DNA of 64,000 nt, taken from Sphingomonas sp. TREG-RG-20F-R18-01 (lineage in GTDB: Bacteria > Pseudomonadota > Alphaproteobacteria > Sphingomonadales > Sphingomonadaceae). The notes beneath the pieces were generated by a model. It had not been told where the DNA came from. It did no database searches and saw only the letters and a list, made by a program, of their open reading frames with translations. The position numbers were made by a program, and so were the translations under genes. This document shows positions 48,108 through 57,149 of the stretch, one piece after another. The first letter of the stretch is position 1, and each line of letters opens with the position of its first letter. The stretch spans positions 248,001-312,000 of the forward strand of contig NZ_JAKNQQ010000004.1 of assembly GCF_022662475.1 (NCBI RefSeq), given 5' to 3'.

Positions 48108-49025
48108 ATGACGGCTGACGGAAACGTCGCGCCCCTGCGCGCCGGTGTGGAACTTGGTGGGACCAAATGCGTGTGCACGCTCGCGCGGAGCACTGGCGAG
48201 ATCATTGACCAGGCTACCGTACCGACCCGCGATCCCGGCGAGACGCTGCCGGCGATCATCGCGATTCTGCGGGCGTGGCAGAATACGCACGGGTTCACCG
48301 CGCTCGGAATCGCGTCGTTCGGCCCGCTGGAGCTGAATGTCGCGTCGCTCCATCATGGCGAGATCGGCGCGACCACCAAGCCGGGCTGGACCGGTACCAA
48401 CGTCCTTCGCATCCTGTCGGCCCCGTTCGATGTCCCGGTCGGGTTCGATACGGACGTCAACGGTGCGGCGCTCGCCGAGATGGCGTGGGGGTGTGCGCAG
48501 GGCATGACCGACTTTGCCTATGTCACCGTCGGCACCGGCGTCGGGGTCGGGCTGGTGGTGCACGGTCTTCCCACGCGCGGCATCGGGCATAGCGAACTGG
48601 GGCACATTCGCGTGCCACGGCTGGCCGGCGACACGTTTCCCAGCTTCTGCCCTTTCCACGACGATTGCGTGGAAGGGCTGGCTTCGGGATCCGCCCTCGC
48701 GCTGCGGCTCGGCGAGCGATCCGCGCGCGATGTCGCGGCGGGGGACCCCGTCTGGGCGCAGGTGGTCCATGTGCTCGCCGTCCTGTGTCATACCCTCGTC
48801 TGCGCGACCGGTCCGCACCGCATCGCGATCGGCGGGGGCGTGGTGACCGGCCAGGCGCATTTGCTCGAGCGGATCGAAGCAAGTCTCGTCGCCAGTCTCA
48901 ACGGCTATATGCGGCTGCCCGCGGACGCGCCCTATATCGTCGCGCCGGCGCTGGGAGACCGGGCGGGGCCGCTCGGTTCGATCGCGGTCGCCAATTTCGC
49001 CGATACGGGCGCGCGCCGGTCCTGA
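48108..49025 (+). CDS. ROK family hexokinase (fructokinase/mannokinase type)
   Basis: 305 residues. The ATP-binding GVELGGTKCVCTLA leads. GIASFGPLEL and the DTDVNGAALAE segment bind sugar. The zinc site of fructokinase-type ROK enzymes is complete: GHSELGH, then FCPFHDDC, before VEGLASG. It should phosphorylate fructose and probably mannose, the monosaccharide released by the nearby alpha-mannosidases, to the 6-phosphate. Divergent from the ROK repressor, convergent with the IclR gene. Confidence 0.9.
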   Translation: MTADGNVAPLRAGVELGGTKCVCTLARSTGEIIDQATVPTRDPGETLPAIIAILRAWQNTHGFTALGIASFGPLELNVASLHHGEIGATTKPGWTGTNVLRILSAPFDVPVGFDTDVNGAALAEMAWGCAQGMTDFAYVTVGTGVGVGLVVHGLPTRGIGHSELGHIRVPRLAGDTFPSFCPFHDDCVEGLASGSALALRLGERSARDVAAGDPVWAQVVHVLAVLCHTLVCATGPHRIAIGGGVVTGQAHLLERIEASLVASLNGYMRLPADAPYIVAPALGDRAGPLGSIAVANFADTGARRS

Positions 49026-49056
49026 GCCGGCGGTGCGGCCGCACCGCCGGCCATGG

Positions 49057-49845
49057 TCATAGCCGCTCGTCGCTCTGGATGAGCTGGTCGGCGATCTGCC
49101 GGGCGGCAGCCTGCGCCATTGCGGCGACCTGCTGCGCGGTATGGAGTGGCTGGCGACGCTCGAGGTAGGGAACCGTCAGCGCCGCGGCGGCCGCATTGCT
49201 CCGCAGGATCGGGACCGAAGTGTCGATCACGCCTGCGATCAGCGGGCTCGGCATCTGTTCGAGACCGGCTGCGCGGATCGCATCGGCGTGGGCGCGAAAG
49301 GCATGGAGATCCTTTGTCGACAGCGGCGGGTCGAACAACCCTTCCCACCGCGTGCGGACGGCATCGCTCTGGAAAGCGTAGAGGACGGTGCCGGATGCGG
49401 TCCACGGCAGGGGCCGGCGATACCCGACGCGGACCGAGAAGCCGAGATGCTCGCCGGATTCGACCCTGGCGACGACCACGATTTCGCCCCGGCTGTGCAG
49501 CGCGAGATGGCAGGACTCGCTGCTTTCCTGCACCAGTTGCCGCATCACGGGCAGGGCGAGCTCGACCAGATTGCGGGTGCGGGGCTGGCGCATGCCGAGC
49601 GAGAAGAGCCGGTCGGTCAGGCGGAACCCTTCCGATGCCGAATCCTGCTCGATATATCCGCGGAACTGCAGCACCTGAACCATCCGGTGCAATTCGCCGC
49701 GCGACCGATCGAGCTGGTCGGCGATCGTCGTGAACGACATCGGATCGCGCGCATTGGCAAGCAATTCGAGGATGTCGAGCCCCTTCTCGAGCGCAGGTGC
49801 CTTGTACCGGCGGCCGTCCTGCTCTTCGTGCTCTTCCTGCTCCAT
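49057..49845 (-). CDS. IclR family transcriptional regulator
   Basis: 262 residues. The winged helix (about 15-75: APALEKGLDILELLANARDP and FTTIADQLDRSRGELHRMVQ) is joined to the IclR effector domain (about 90-255) with VGYRRPLPWTASGTVLYAF and LIAGVIDTSVPIL. It lies at the downstream end of the 6-deoxyhexose operon, 98 bp after the GH31 gene, and is the best candidate for its regulator. The ATG at 49845 (MEQEEHEEQD) is preferred to longer starts. Confidence 0.9.
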   Translation of the reverse strand: MEQEEHEEQDGRRYKAPALEKGLDILELLANARDPMSFTTIADQLDRSRGELHRMVQVLQFRGYIEQDSASEGFRLTDRLFSLGMRQPRTRNLVELALPVMRQLVQESSESCHLALHSRGEIVVVARVESGEHLGFSVRVGYRRPLPWTASGTVLYAFQSDAVRTRWEGLFDPPLSTKDLHAFRAHADAIRAAGLEQMPSPLIAGVIDTSVPILRSNAAAAALTVPYLERRQPLHTAQQVAAMAQAAARQIADQLIQSDERL

Positions 49846-49943
49846 GATCGCCCCCGCTTCGGTCTTATGTACCGTCGACCTTAGCCGGGGCGCGTGGCAG
49901 CGGACAAGGTCCGCCCCCACGCGCGCCGGCGGGGGCAGACCCG

Positions 49944-52277
49944 TCAGCGGCCCATGATCTTGACCAGGCCTGCCGGATCCTGCCCGGTCGGCAATTTGCC
50001 CGATGCGCTCAGCCGCTTTGTCGTATCGTCCCAGCGCAGCGTCGCACTGCTGCCGGTCTTGCGATTGCTCACGCCATCGTCGTCGTACAGCGTGAAGCTG
50101 GTCGATCGCCCCGGATAGACGCGGATACTGTCCAGTTGCTGCCGCGTGGCCGTGCTGGGGACCTGAACACCCATCGGGATGATCGATCCGGCGCGGACGA
50201 ACAGCGGAATGCGGTCGATCGGCGCTGGCGCAGTGATCGTCTGGCCGCCGCTGTGGCGCTCGTTGGTCCAGTAGTCATACCAGTCCGCGCCGGCCGGCAG
50301 ATAGACCGGGCGGCTGGTCGCGCCCTGTTCGGTGACGGGGGCGACGAGGAACGCCGGTCCGAACATATATTCGTCCCCCATGTCGGCGACCTTGGGATCG
50401 TTCGGAAAGTCCATGAACAACCCGCGCATGAACGGCGCGCCACTCTGCTGGGTCTGATGACCGAGCGCGTAGAGGTAGGGCATCAAGGCGTAACGAAGCC
50501 TCAGATACTGCGCGAGCACCGGTTCGGCGGCCTTGCCATATTGCCAGATTGCGGTGCCCGGACGCTGCCCGTGGATCCGCAGAGTCGGGGTGAAGCTGTT
50601 ATACTCGAACCAGCGGACGAACAGTTCGGGATAGTCCGGATAGTTTGCCCCCATGGCGGTCGCGCCGGCGGGGTCGAGCAGGACCGGGTGTTCCGCGGTC
50701 GGGCCGGCCGGATATTGCCAGCCCCCGGTGTCGCTGCTCCAATATGCCATGCCGGACGCGGTGAAGTTCAGCCCGGTCGGGACTTGTCGGCGCAAGGCCT
50801 CCCACGTCGACTGGACGTCCGACGACCAGAACAGGCAGCCGTTGCGCTGGGCACCGAGATAGGCCGCCCGACACAGGATGAGGTTGCGTAGGTCGGGCCG
50901 GTCCTTGGCCGACCCATCCGCAACGCTCGCCGTATGCACCAGCGGGAAGACGTTGTGATAGCGATCGCCGGACCCGATCGAGAACTGATGGCCGTCCGGC
51001 ACCAGATCCGGCTCGGTCTCGTCGAGCCAGAACCAGTCGAAGCCCTGCGAGGCGATATTGTCGCGGATCTTGCCCCAGAACCATTTGCCCGCATCCGGAT
51101 TGGTGCTGTCGAGCAATGCTCCGGCCCGGTCATACCGCACCGGCAGGCCGTCGACCACGCTGCCGTCGGCATCGTGCAGCAACCATCCCTTGGCGGAGAG
51201 CATGTCGTAATAGCGCGACTCCTTCTCGAAGCGCGGCCACACGCTGATGATGCTGCGCATGCCCATTGCCTTGAGCCGGGCATTCATGCCCGCAGGATCC
51301 GGGAAATAGGTGCGGTCGATGTCGAGCTGGCCCATCCGGCTCCAGTAGAACCAGTCGAGCACCATCGCGTCGAGCGGATAGCCGCGGCTGCGATAGCCGT
51401 CGGCAATGCCGAGCAGTTCGGCCTGCGTCTCATAGCGCGCCTTGCTCTGAATCAGCCCGAATGCGGCCTTGGGGGGCAGCGGGGTCGGCCCGGTCAGCCT
51501 GGCGTAGCCCGCGTAGAGCGCGTCGGTCGTGTCCCCTGTGATGACGAAGAAGGAGACGCGCTCGCCGACCTGCGACTGCCAGTGAGTGCTGTTGTGGAGT
51601 CCCGGGGAAACCGTCGTCGTCGAAGGGTTGTCCCAGACGATGCCATACCCCTTGTTGGTGACCATGAACGGTACGCACACCGTCTCCCCCGCGGGCGCGT
51701 CATAATTGTGGCGGCAGTCGATCGTCCGGCCGCGCAGGTCGAGCTTGCCTTCCTGATTCTGTCCGAGCCCGTAATAATGCTCGTCGAGCGGTGCGGCGAA
51801 GCTGGCGCCGACCTTGAAGGTCTTTTCCCCGGCAACCGTGTGCGGGGCCATTTCCCAGCCGCTCATCTGCGTGATGACATGGCCGTCCGTTCCCCGGACG
51901 GTGATCGCGACGGGGGGCAGGGACGGCGCGAAATAGCGTTCCATCTGCGAGGGGGCCTTGGGCCATGGCTGTGCGGCGACGGTCAGCGTCATCCCGGACG
52001 ACGCGAAGACGTCGCCTGCGGGATCGGTGCGATGCGTCCAGCCGGTTGCGTCCGCCCTGGCGTTCGGGCCGGGGCCGGGGGGCGCATCGGCCAGCCCGCG
52101 GTCGACCGCGATCGTCACGCGCACGATATTGGGCGCATACGGTTCGATCGCGACGAGGCTGCCATTGCGGTCGAGCGTGGCGATCGGGTCGGCCTGCGCG
52201 GTGACAGGCAACAGCGCAATCGCGGCGGCGCCGGTCCAGCGCGCGAGCATCCGTTTGGGAACCGATACGGTGATCAT
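49944..52277 (-). CDS. GH31 family glycoside hydrolase
   Basis: 777 residues with a signal peptide (cleavage near AQADP). The catalytic barrel has nucleophile Asp419 in [10 protein letters not shown] and acid/base Asp487 in [13 protein letters not shown], 68 residues apart as in alpha-xylosidase YicI (416 and 482, recalled). The family covers alpha-glucosidases, alpha-xylosidases and alpha-galactosidases. In this operon it may release a sugar from a fucosylated glycan such as xyloglucan, but that is not shown. The ATG overlaps the lldD stop codon (ATGA). Confidence 0.92.
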   Translation of the reverse strand: MITVSVPKRMLARWTGAAAIALLPVTAQADPIATLDRNGSLVAIEPYAPNIVRVTIAVDRGLADAPPGPGPNARADATGWTHRTDPAGDVFASSGMTLTVAAQPWPKAPSQMERYFAPSLPPVAITVRGTDGHVITQMSGWEMAPHTVAGEKTFKVGASFAAPLDEHYYGLGQNQEGKLDLRGRTIDCRHNYDAPAGETVCVPFMVTNKGYGIVWDNPSTTTVSPGLHNSTHWQSQVGERVSFFVITGDTTDALYAGYARLTGPTPLPPKAAFGLIQSKARYETQAELLGIADGYRSRGYPLDAMVLDWFYWSRMGQLDIDRTYFPDPAGMNARLKAMGMRSIISVWPRFEKESRYYDMLSAKGWLLHDADGSVVDGLPVRYDRAGALLDSTNPDAGKWFWGKIRDNIASQGFDWFWLDETEPDLVPDGHQFSIGSGDRYHNVFPLVHTASVADGSAKDRPDLRNLILCRAAYLGAQRNGCLFWSSDVQSTWEALRRQVPTGLNFTASGMAYWSSDTGGWQYPAGPTAEHPVLLDPAGATAMGANYPDYPELFVRWFEYNSFTPTLRIHGQRPGTAIWQYGKAAEPVLAQYLRLRYALMPYLYALGHQTQQSGAPFMRGLFMDFPNDPKVADMGDEYMFGPAFLVAPVTEQGATSRPVYLPAGADWYDYWTNERHSGGQTITAPAPIDRIPLFVRAGSIIPMGVQVPSTATRQQLDSIRVYPGRSTSFTLYDDDGVSNRKTGSSATLRWDDTTKRLSASGKLPTGQDPAGLVKIMGR

Positions 52278-53446
52278 AGGGAATCCTGTCGTTGGAAGGC
52301 GGTGGAAACGAGCATCGATCGATCGATATCGGCAATTCGGGTGCGGCCGCACAGCGCCATGGCGACGCGCATCTCGGCTTCGATCAGCCGCAGGACGTGC
52401 GCGACCCCGGCCTCGCCATTGGCGGCAAGCGCATAGGCCCAGGCGCGCCCGAGCAACACGCCCTTCGCGCCGAGGGCCATCAGCTTGACGACGTCGAGAC
52501 CCGAGCGGACCCCGCCGTCAGCGAGCACCGTCAGCGCATCGCCCACCGCATCGACGATCGCGGGCAGCGCGTCGGCGGTGGCGGGGACGCCGTCGAGTTG
52601 CCGCCCCCCGTGGTTGGAGACGACGATCCCGTCCGCGCCGGTCCGCGCTGCTTCGCGCGCGTCGGCGGGGTCGAGGATACCCTTGATGATCAACGGCCCC
52701 TGCCAATGCGACCGGATGAAGTCGAGGTCGCGCCAGGTGACACTGGAATCAAAATTGGTGCGCATCCATCCGAGGAAATCCTCGAGCCCGGTCTTGTCCC
52801 CCAGCGCCGGGGCGACGTTGCCCAGATGGTGCGGCCGCCCGCGCACGCCGACGTCGAGCGCCCACTCGGGATGGGTCATGGCCTGGCCGAACCGGCGCAG
52901 CGTCCCGCCCAAGCCAGACGCGCCGGCCAGACCCGAACGGTAATCGCGGTAGCGTGCGCCTGGGACCGGCATGTCGACCGTGAAGACCAGCGCCGAACAT
53001 CCGAGCTGCCGCGCTTCGTCGAGCAAGGCGCGGACGAGCCCGCGATCGCGGATCATGTAGAGCTGGAACCAAAATGGCGCGGTTGCCGCGGCGGCGACTT
53101 CGGCCAGCGGGCACACGCTGACGGTCGACAGACAGAAGGGGATGCCCGCCGCATTGGCCGCGCGGATCGCCTGCACTTCGCCCCGCCGCGCGTTCATGCC
53201 CGCAAGCCCGATCGGCGCCAGCATCACCGGCAGCGATTGCGCCGCGCCGAACAGCGTCGTCGTCAGGTCGATCGCGGACACATCGGTCAGGACGCGCTGC
53301 CGCAGGGCGAGCTGTTCGAGCACGGCCACGTTCCGGCGCAGCGTGACCTCGGCATAGGAGCCGCCGTCGAGATATTCGAACAGGAACGGGGGCAGGCGGC
53401 GGCGCGCCTGCGCTCGATAATCCAGCACTGCGGCCGCCTTCGTCAT
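52274..53446 (-). CDS. lldD: FMN-dependent L-lactate dehydrogenase (alpha-hydroxy acid oxidase family)
   Basis: 390 residues, FMN TIM-barrel. The conserved [19 protein letters not shown] start, LAPIGLAGM, and the catalytic His in [12 protein letters not shown] are present, followed by [20 protein letters not shown] which binds the FMN phosphate. It oxidises L-lactate to pyruvate. The fit with the operon is direct: the FAH-type hydrolase two genes upstream should release L-lactate and pyruvate. It is coupled to GH31 by an ATGA overlap. Confidence 0.9.
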   Translation of the reverse strand: MTKAAAVLDYRAQARRRLPPFLFEYLDGGSYAEVTLRRNVAVLEQLALRQRVLTDVSAIDLTTTLFGAAQSLPVMLAPIGLAGMNARRGEVQAIRAANAAGIPFCLSTVSVCPLAEVAAAATAPFWFQLYMIRDRGLVRALLDEARQLGCSALVFTVDMPVPGARYRDYRSGLAGASGLGGTLRRFGQAMTHPEWALDVGVRGRPHHLGNVAPALGDKTGLEDFLGWMRTNFDSSVTWRDLDFIRSHWQGPLIIKGILDPADAREAARTGADGIVVSNHGGRQLDGVPATADALPAIVDAVGDALTVLADGGVRSGLDVVKLMALGAKGVLLGRAWAYALAANGEAGVAHVLRLIEAEMRVAMALCGRTRIADIDRSMLVSTAFQRQDSL

Positions 53447-53576
53447 TTCACTCCCCCCGGTCCGGCGCGCGTTGCATCACCGTCCGCGTCGCCATCCGTT
53501 TTCACGTATGGTCAATTATTTTACTGGCGCAAGCCACTCGACTGTTGCGCTGAGCGTCGCGGGGTCCGAGCGCCGG

Positions 53577-53927
53577 TCAGGCGCCGTCCTGTTCATGGAG
53601 CGCAAAGATCTGGCCGGCTTCGGTCCATTTCGTTCCCGGCACGGCCGCGGGAATGGTCTGCTGGAAACGATCCATCAGCGTTTCCCACGCCTGAACGTCC
53701 GGATCCGCCGCGTCACCGGCCGCCTTGGCGGCGGGATCGTACGCCGCGCCCGTCTCCATCAGCATCACCAGCCGGTTGCCTGCACGGAAGATCCGCATGT
53801 CCTCGATCCCGGCGCGTCGGATGCTGGCGGTGACCGCCGCGGGGACTGCCCCCGCTGCGTGCCACCGCTCATATTCCGCGATCCCGGCTGGATCGTCCTT
53901 CAGGTCGAGCAGCAGGACATGAAGCAT
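53577..53927 (-). CDS. L-rhamnose mutarotase family protein (probable L-fucose mutarotase)
   Basis: 116 residues of the RhaM family. HVLLLDLKDDPAGIAEYERW and RLVMLMETG fit the small alpha/beta barrel of these epimerases, which interconvert anomers of 6-deoxyhexoses. Its ATG overlaps the stop of the FAH gene by one base (TGATG). The 130-bp gap to lldD contains an AT-rich stretch near 53511 (GTCAATTATTTTAC) that may be an internal promoter. Confidence 0.85.
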   Translation of the reverse strand: MLHVLLLDLKDDPAGIAEYERWHAAGAVPAAVTASIRRAGIEDMRIFRAGNRLVMLMETGAAYDPAAKAAGDAADPDVQAWETLMDRFQQTIPAAVPGTKWTEAGQIFALHEQDGA

Positions 53928-54769
53928 CAGTCGGCCTCCACGGCCTGCCGCTGCTCGCCGAGCTTGTCGATGCCGAGCCGCATCACGTCGCCTGCCTTGA
54001 GATAGACCGGCGGCTTTTGCCCCATGCCGACACCGGGGGGCGTGCCGGTGGTGATCACGTCGCCGGGATGCAGCGTCATGAACTGGCTGAGGTAGCTGAC
54101 GAGGAACGCGGGCTTGTAGACCATCGTCGCGGTGGTGCCGTCCTGATAGCGGTGGCCGTTGACCTCAAGCCACATGCCGAGGTCGGTCGGGTCGCCGACC
54201 TCGTCGGGCGTGACGAGCCACGGGCCGATCGGGCCGAACGTGTCGCAGCCCTTGCCCTTGTCCCAGGTCCCGTGGCGATCGAGCTGATACTCGCGCTCGG
54301 ACACGTCGTTGATGAGGCAATAGCCGGCGATGTGGGCAGGCGCGTCGGCCTCGGACACATATTTGGCAGCCGTGCCGATGACGATGCCCAGTTCGACTTC
54401 CCAATCGGTCCTGGTCGATCCGCGCGGGATGCGCACGGTGTCGTTCGGCCCGACGATCGCGCTGGTCGCCTTGGTGAACAGCACGGGTTCCGGCGGGACG
54501 GTCATCCCGCTCTCGGCGGCGTGATCCGAATAATTGAGCCCGATGCACAGGAACTTGCCGACCTGCCCGACGCACGCGCCGATACGCGGCGTGCCCTCGA
54601 CCGGGGGGAGGGTTTCGGGGTCGAGGCTGGCCAGTTCGGCGAGGACGTCCGGGGATAGCGTTGCGCCGATCACGTCGGGAATTTCACCCGACAGGTCGCG
54701 CAGCGTGCCGTTCGCATCGATCAGGCCGGGGCGTTCTTCGTGGAGCGGGCCGTAGCGGACTAACTTCAT
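53927..54769 (-). CDS. Fumarylacetoacetate hydrolase family protein (probable 2,4-diketo-3-deoxy-L-fuconate hydrolase)
   Basis: 280 residues. The FAH fold has the usual metal-site pattern: CIGLNYSDHAAESG, DWEVELGIVIG, CLINDVSEREYQ, and GDVITTGTPPGVGMG. In the non-phosphorylative fucose pathway this family cleaves 2,4-diketo-3-deoxy-L-fuconate to pyruvate and L-lactate. That role is supported by its SDR, mutarotase and LldD neighbours. Ureidoglycolate-lyase-type annotation would be an alternative from similarity alone. The ATG at 54769 is used. The mutarotase gene overlaps its stop codon by one base. Confidence 0.87.
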   Translation of the reverse strand: MKLVRYGPLHEERPGLIDANGTLRDLSGEIPDVIGATLSPDVLAELASLDPETLPPVEGTPRIGACVGQVGKFLCIGLNYSDHAAESGMTVPPEPVLFTKATSAIVGPNDTVRIPRGSTRTDWEVELGIVIGTAAKYVSEADAPAHIAGYCLINDVSEREYQLDRHGTWDKGKGCDTFGPIGPWLVTPDEVGDPTDLGMWLEVNGHRYQDGTTATMVYKPAFLVSYLSQFMTLHPGDVITTGTPPGVGMGQKPPVYLKAGDVMRLGIDKLGEQRQAVEAD

Positions 54770-54800
54770 GGGGAAACTCCTGGGGGGTGATTCACATTCC

Positions 54801-54893
54801 GTCATTTTCGCGGAGGCGGGAATCCATAGTGGCTGGCCTGCGTACGTCTTTCCCTCGGTAGCCAGTATGGATCCCCGGTTTCGCGGGGATGAC
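54801..54893. repeat. Imperfect intergenic palindrome inside the operon
   Basis: Arms at about 54801-54833 and 54861-54893 match as GTCAT-CGCG-CGGG-ATCCATA-TGGC after reverse complementing. It fills most of the 156-bp gap between the SDR and FAH genes, the only long gap in the upper part of the operon. Confidence 0.75.
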
Positions 54894-54925
54894 GATAGGG
54901 GGGAGAGGGCGCCGAAACGAAAGCC

Positions 54926-55654
54926 TTAGTTGATCCAGCCGCCGTCGACGATGTGCGCCTGGCCCGTGGTGAACGCGGATTCGTCGCTGGCGAGGTACAG
55001 CGCGAGCGCGGCGATCTCCTCCGGGCGGCCGAGCCGACCCATTGGCTGTCGCGCGGTGAAATCCTTGCGCGCCTGGTCATAATCCCCGGTATCGCGCAGC
55101 CGTTGCTGGAGCGAGGGGGAATCGACCGTGCCGGGGCAGATCGCATTGCAGCGCACCCCGCGCGCGACGAAATCCGCCGCGACCGACTTGGTCAACCCGA
55201 TCACCGCAGCCTTGGTCGCGCCATAAGCGAAGCGGTTGGGGATGCCCTTGATCGAACTCGCGATCGACGCGACGTTGACGATGCTCCCCGCGCCGCGATC
55301 CAGCATCAGCGGCAGGTAGGCGCGGATCGTGCGGTACATGGCGGTCACGTTGAGGTCGTTGGCGAACGCCCAGCTGTCCTCGCCGCAGTCGAGGATCGTC
55401 CCGTTGTGAACGACGCCAGCGCTGTTCATCAGCACGTCGACCGGCCCGGTGCGCCCGGGCAGCGCGGCGACCGTGGCGGCATCGCGCACGTCGAGCGCGA
55501 AGGTCTCGCATGCAAGACCCTCCAGCTTCGACGCGTCGATATCGGTCGCAATGACCCTCGCGCCCTCGGCGACGAACAGTTCGGCGCTGGCGCGACCGAT
55601 GCCTTGCCCGGCGGCGGTGATGAAGACGGTCTTGCCGCTTAGCCGCGCGCTCAT
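54926..55654 (-). CDS. SDR family oxidoreductase (probable 2-keto-3-deoxy-L-fuconate dehydrogenase)
   Basis: 242 residues, classical SDR. NAD site TAAGQGIGRASA, NSAGVVHNG, catalytic Ser in VNVASIASSIKG, and YGATK give a complete active site. The sequence VRCNAICPGTVDSPSLQQRL is very close to the DHRS6/BDH2 subgroup, which includes bacterial 2-keto-3-deoxy-L-fuconate dehydrogenases. It oxidises the C4 hydroxyl to the 2,4-diketo acid, the substrate of the FAH enzyme. ATG overlaps the stop of the UxaA C-domain gene. Confidence 0.9.
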   Translation of the reverse strand: MSARLSGKTVFITAAGQGIGRASAELFVAEGARVIATDIDASKLEGLACETFALDVRDAATVAALPGRTGPVDVLMNSAGVVHNGTILDCGEDSWAFANDLNVTAMYRTIRAYLPLMLDRGAGSIVNVASIASSIKGIPNRFAYGATKAAVIGLTKSVAADFVARGVRCNAICPGTVDSPSLQQRLRDTGDYDQARKDFTARQPMGRLGRPEEIAALALYLASDESAFTTGQAHIVDGGWIN

Positions 55655-56853
55655 GCCGCCTGCCTCCGCGGCAGGCAGGCGGGGCCGACGGGATCGAAAC
55701 TCTTGTAGGTCAAGATGAACTCCTGATGCCCGAGCGCCTCGGACACGCTGCGTTCGCCCGCCGCGATGGCAAGCGTTCGTTCGTAGATTTCGGTGCCGAC
55801 CTGCTCGATCGTCGCGGCGCCTTCGAGGATCCGGCCGGCGTTGACGTCCATGTCGTCCGCCAGGCGTCGCGCGGTCTCGGGGTTGGCGCAGATCTTGATG
55901 ACCGGGGAGATCGCCGATCCGACCACCGACCCGCGCCCCGTCGTGAACAGGTTGATGTGCGCGCCGCACGCAATCAGCTCGACGATTTCGGCATTGTCCG
56001 AAATGTTGGGAAAGCCGAAGCGCGGCTCGCCGTCCGGCACGACGTCCAGCATGTAGAGACCGGGCGAAGGCGGGATGTCGCCGGGCTTGACGATCCCCGA
56101 GATCGGCGAACTGCCCGACTTGGAATAGGCGCCCATCGACTTTTCCTCCTGCGTCGTCAGCCCGCCCTCGGCGTTACCGGGAGCGAAGCTGCCGAAGCCG
56201 AGGATGGTATAATAGCGTTCCGCCTTCTCGACGCTCGCCATCAGCGCCGCGCCGAGCTCGGGGGTGATCGCGCGGTCGGCCATGATCGCCTCGCACCCGA
56301 CCAGCTCGCCGGTCTCCTCGAAGATGCAGGTCGCGCCCTCCGCAACGAAGCGATCGAACGCGCGGCCGACTGCTGGGTTGGCGGTGATCCCGCTGGTCCC
56401 GTCGGAGCCGCCGCAGATCGTCCCGATGACGAGCTCGCTGGGAGCCATCGGGATGCGCGGGCCCGCGTCCGCGATCGCCTGGACGCGCGCGACGGCGGCG
56501 AGCCCCGCGGCGATCGTCGAGGCGGTGCCGCCGTTCTGCTGGATCACCAGCGTCTCGACCGGACGCCCGCTCGCCGCGACGGTCGCTGCCAGTCCCTCGC
56601 GATTGAAGCTCTCGCAGCCGAGCGAGACGATCACGAGGCCGCCGACATTGGGATGCGTCGCGATCGCCTTCATCACCTTGTCCGCATAGCTGTTGGGATA
56701 GCAACCGGGGAAGCCGATCAGATGCACGTCGGCATGATCGATCTTGTCGACGATGCGGCGGGCGACGTGATGCGCGCACTCGACCAGATATGCGACCGCG
56801 ACGACGTTGCGGATGCCCTTGCGGCCGTCGCTGCGGGACCAGGCGGAAATCAT
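55651..56853 (-). CDS. Altronate-dehydratase family protein, catalytic domain (UxaA-C)
   Basis: 400 residues corresponding to the large C-terminal domain of UxaA/GarD-type sugar acid dehydratases: VSLGCESFNREGLA, IQQNGGTASTIAAGL, GTICGGSDGTSGITANPAVG and FEETGELVGCEAIMADRA. Conserved Cys residues would hold the metal or iron. It likely dehydrates L-fuconate to 2-keto-3-deoxy-L-fuconate. Ordinary UxaA is one chain of about 495 residues; here the SAF domain is a separate gene, as I recall for the Campylobacter fucose locus. Overlaps both neighbours by 4 bases. Confidence 0.87.
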   Translation of the reverse strand: MISAWSRSDGRKGIRNVVAVAYLVECAHHVARRIVDKIDHADVHLIGFPGCYPNSYADKVMKAIATHPNVGGLVIVSLGCESFNREGLAATVAASGRPVETLVIQQNGGTASTIAAGLAAVARVQAIADAGPRIPMAPSELVIGTICGGSDGTSGITANPAVGRAFDRFVAEGATCIFEETGELVGCEAIMADRAITPELGAALMASVEKAERYYTILGFGSFAPGNAEGGLTTQEEKSMGAYSKSGSSPISGIVKPGDIPPSPGLYMLDVVPDGEPRFGFPNISDNAEIVELIACGAHINLFTTGRGSVVGSAISPVIKICANPETARRLADDMDVNAGRILEGAATIEQVGTEIYERTLAIAAGERSVSEALGHQEFILTYKSFDPVGPACLPRRQAA

Positions 56854-57149
56854 GATTCGGTGCTCCGTTCGAGCGTGTCGCGCAGGTGCGACGCGATGTA
56901 ATCGCTCTTCATATTGTGCAGGTGGACGTGATCGCCGCGTGCGGCGGGGGCGGTCATCGATCCGATCGGCGCGCCATATTTGATCACCGTTTCGCCGAGG
57001 CTGAGCGTCAGGCGCGCGATCTTGTGGCCGACCTGGACCGGAACCGGGATCACGACGGCATCGCCATCGATCGAAACGGTGTCGCCGGCGGCAATTGCGG
57101 CGGTAACCACCAGGATGTTGTCGCTCGGGTGCAGAAGAATAGCGGTCAT
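56850..57149 (-). CDS. Altronate-dehydratase family protein, N-terminal SAF domain (UxaA-N)
   Basis: 99 residues: MTAILLHPSDNILVVTAAIA, then VSIDGDAVVIPVPVQVGHKI and MTAPAARGDHVHLHNMKSDY. This is the SAF domain that precedes the catalytic part in one-chain UxaA proteins. With the next gene it should make a two-subunit dehydratase. ATGA overlaps on both sides favour equal production. Confidence 0.87.
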   Translation of the reverse strand: MTAILLHPSDNILVVTAAIAAGDTVSIDGDAVVIPVPVQVGHKIARLTLSLGETVIKYGAPIGSMTAPAARGDHVHLHNMKSDYIASHLRDTLERSTES

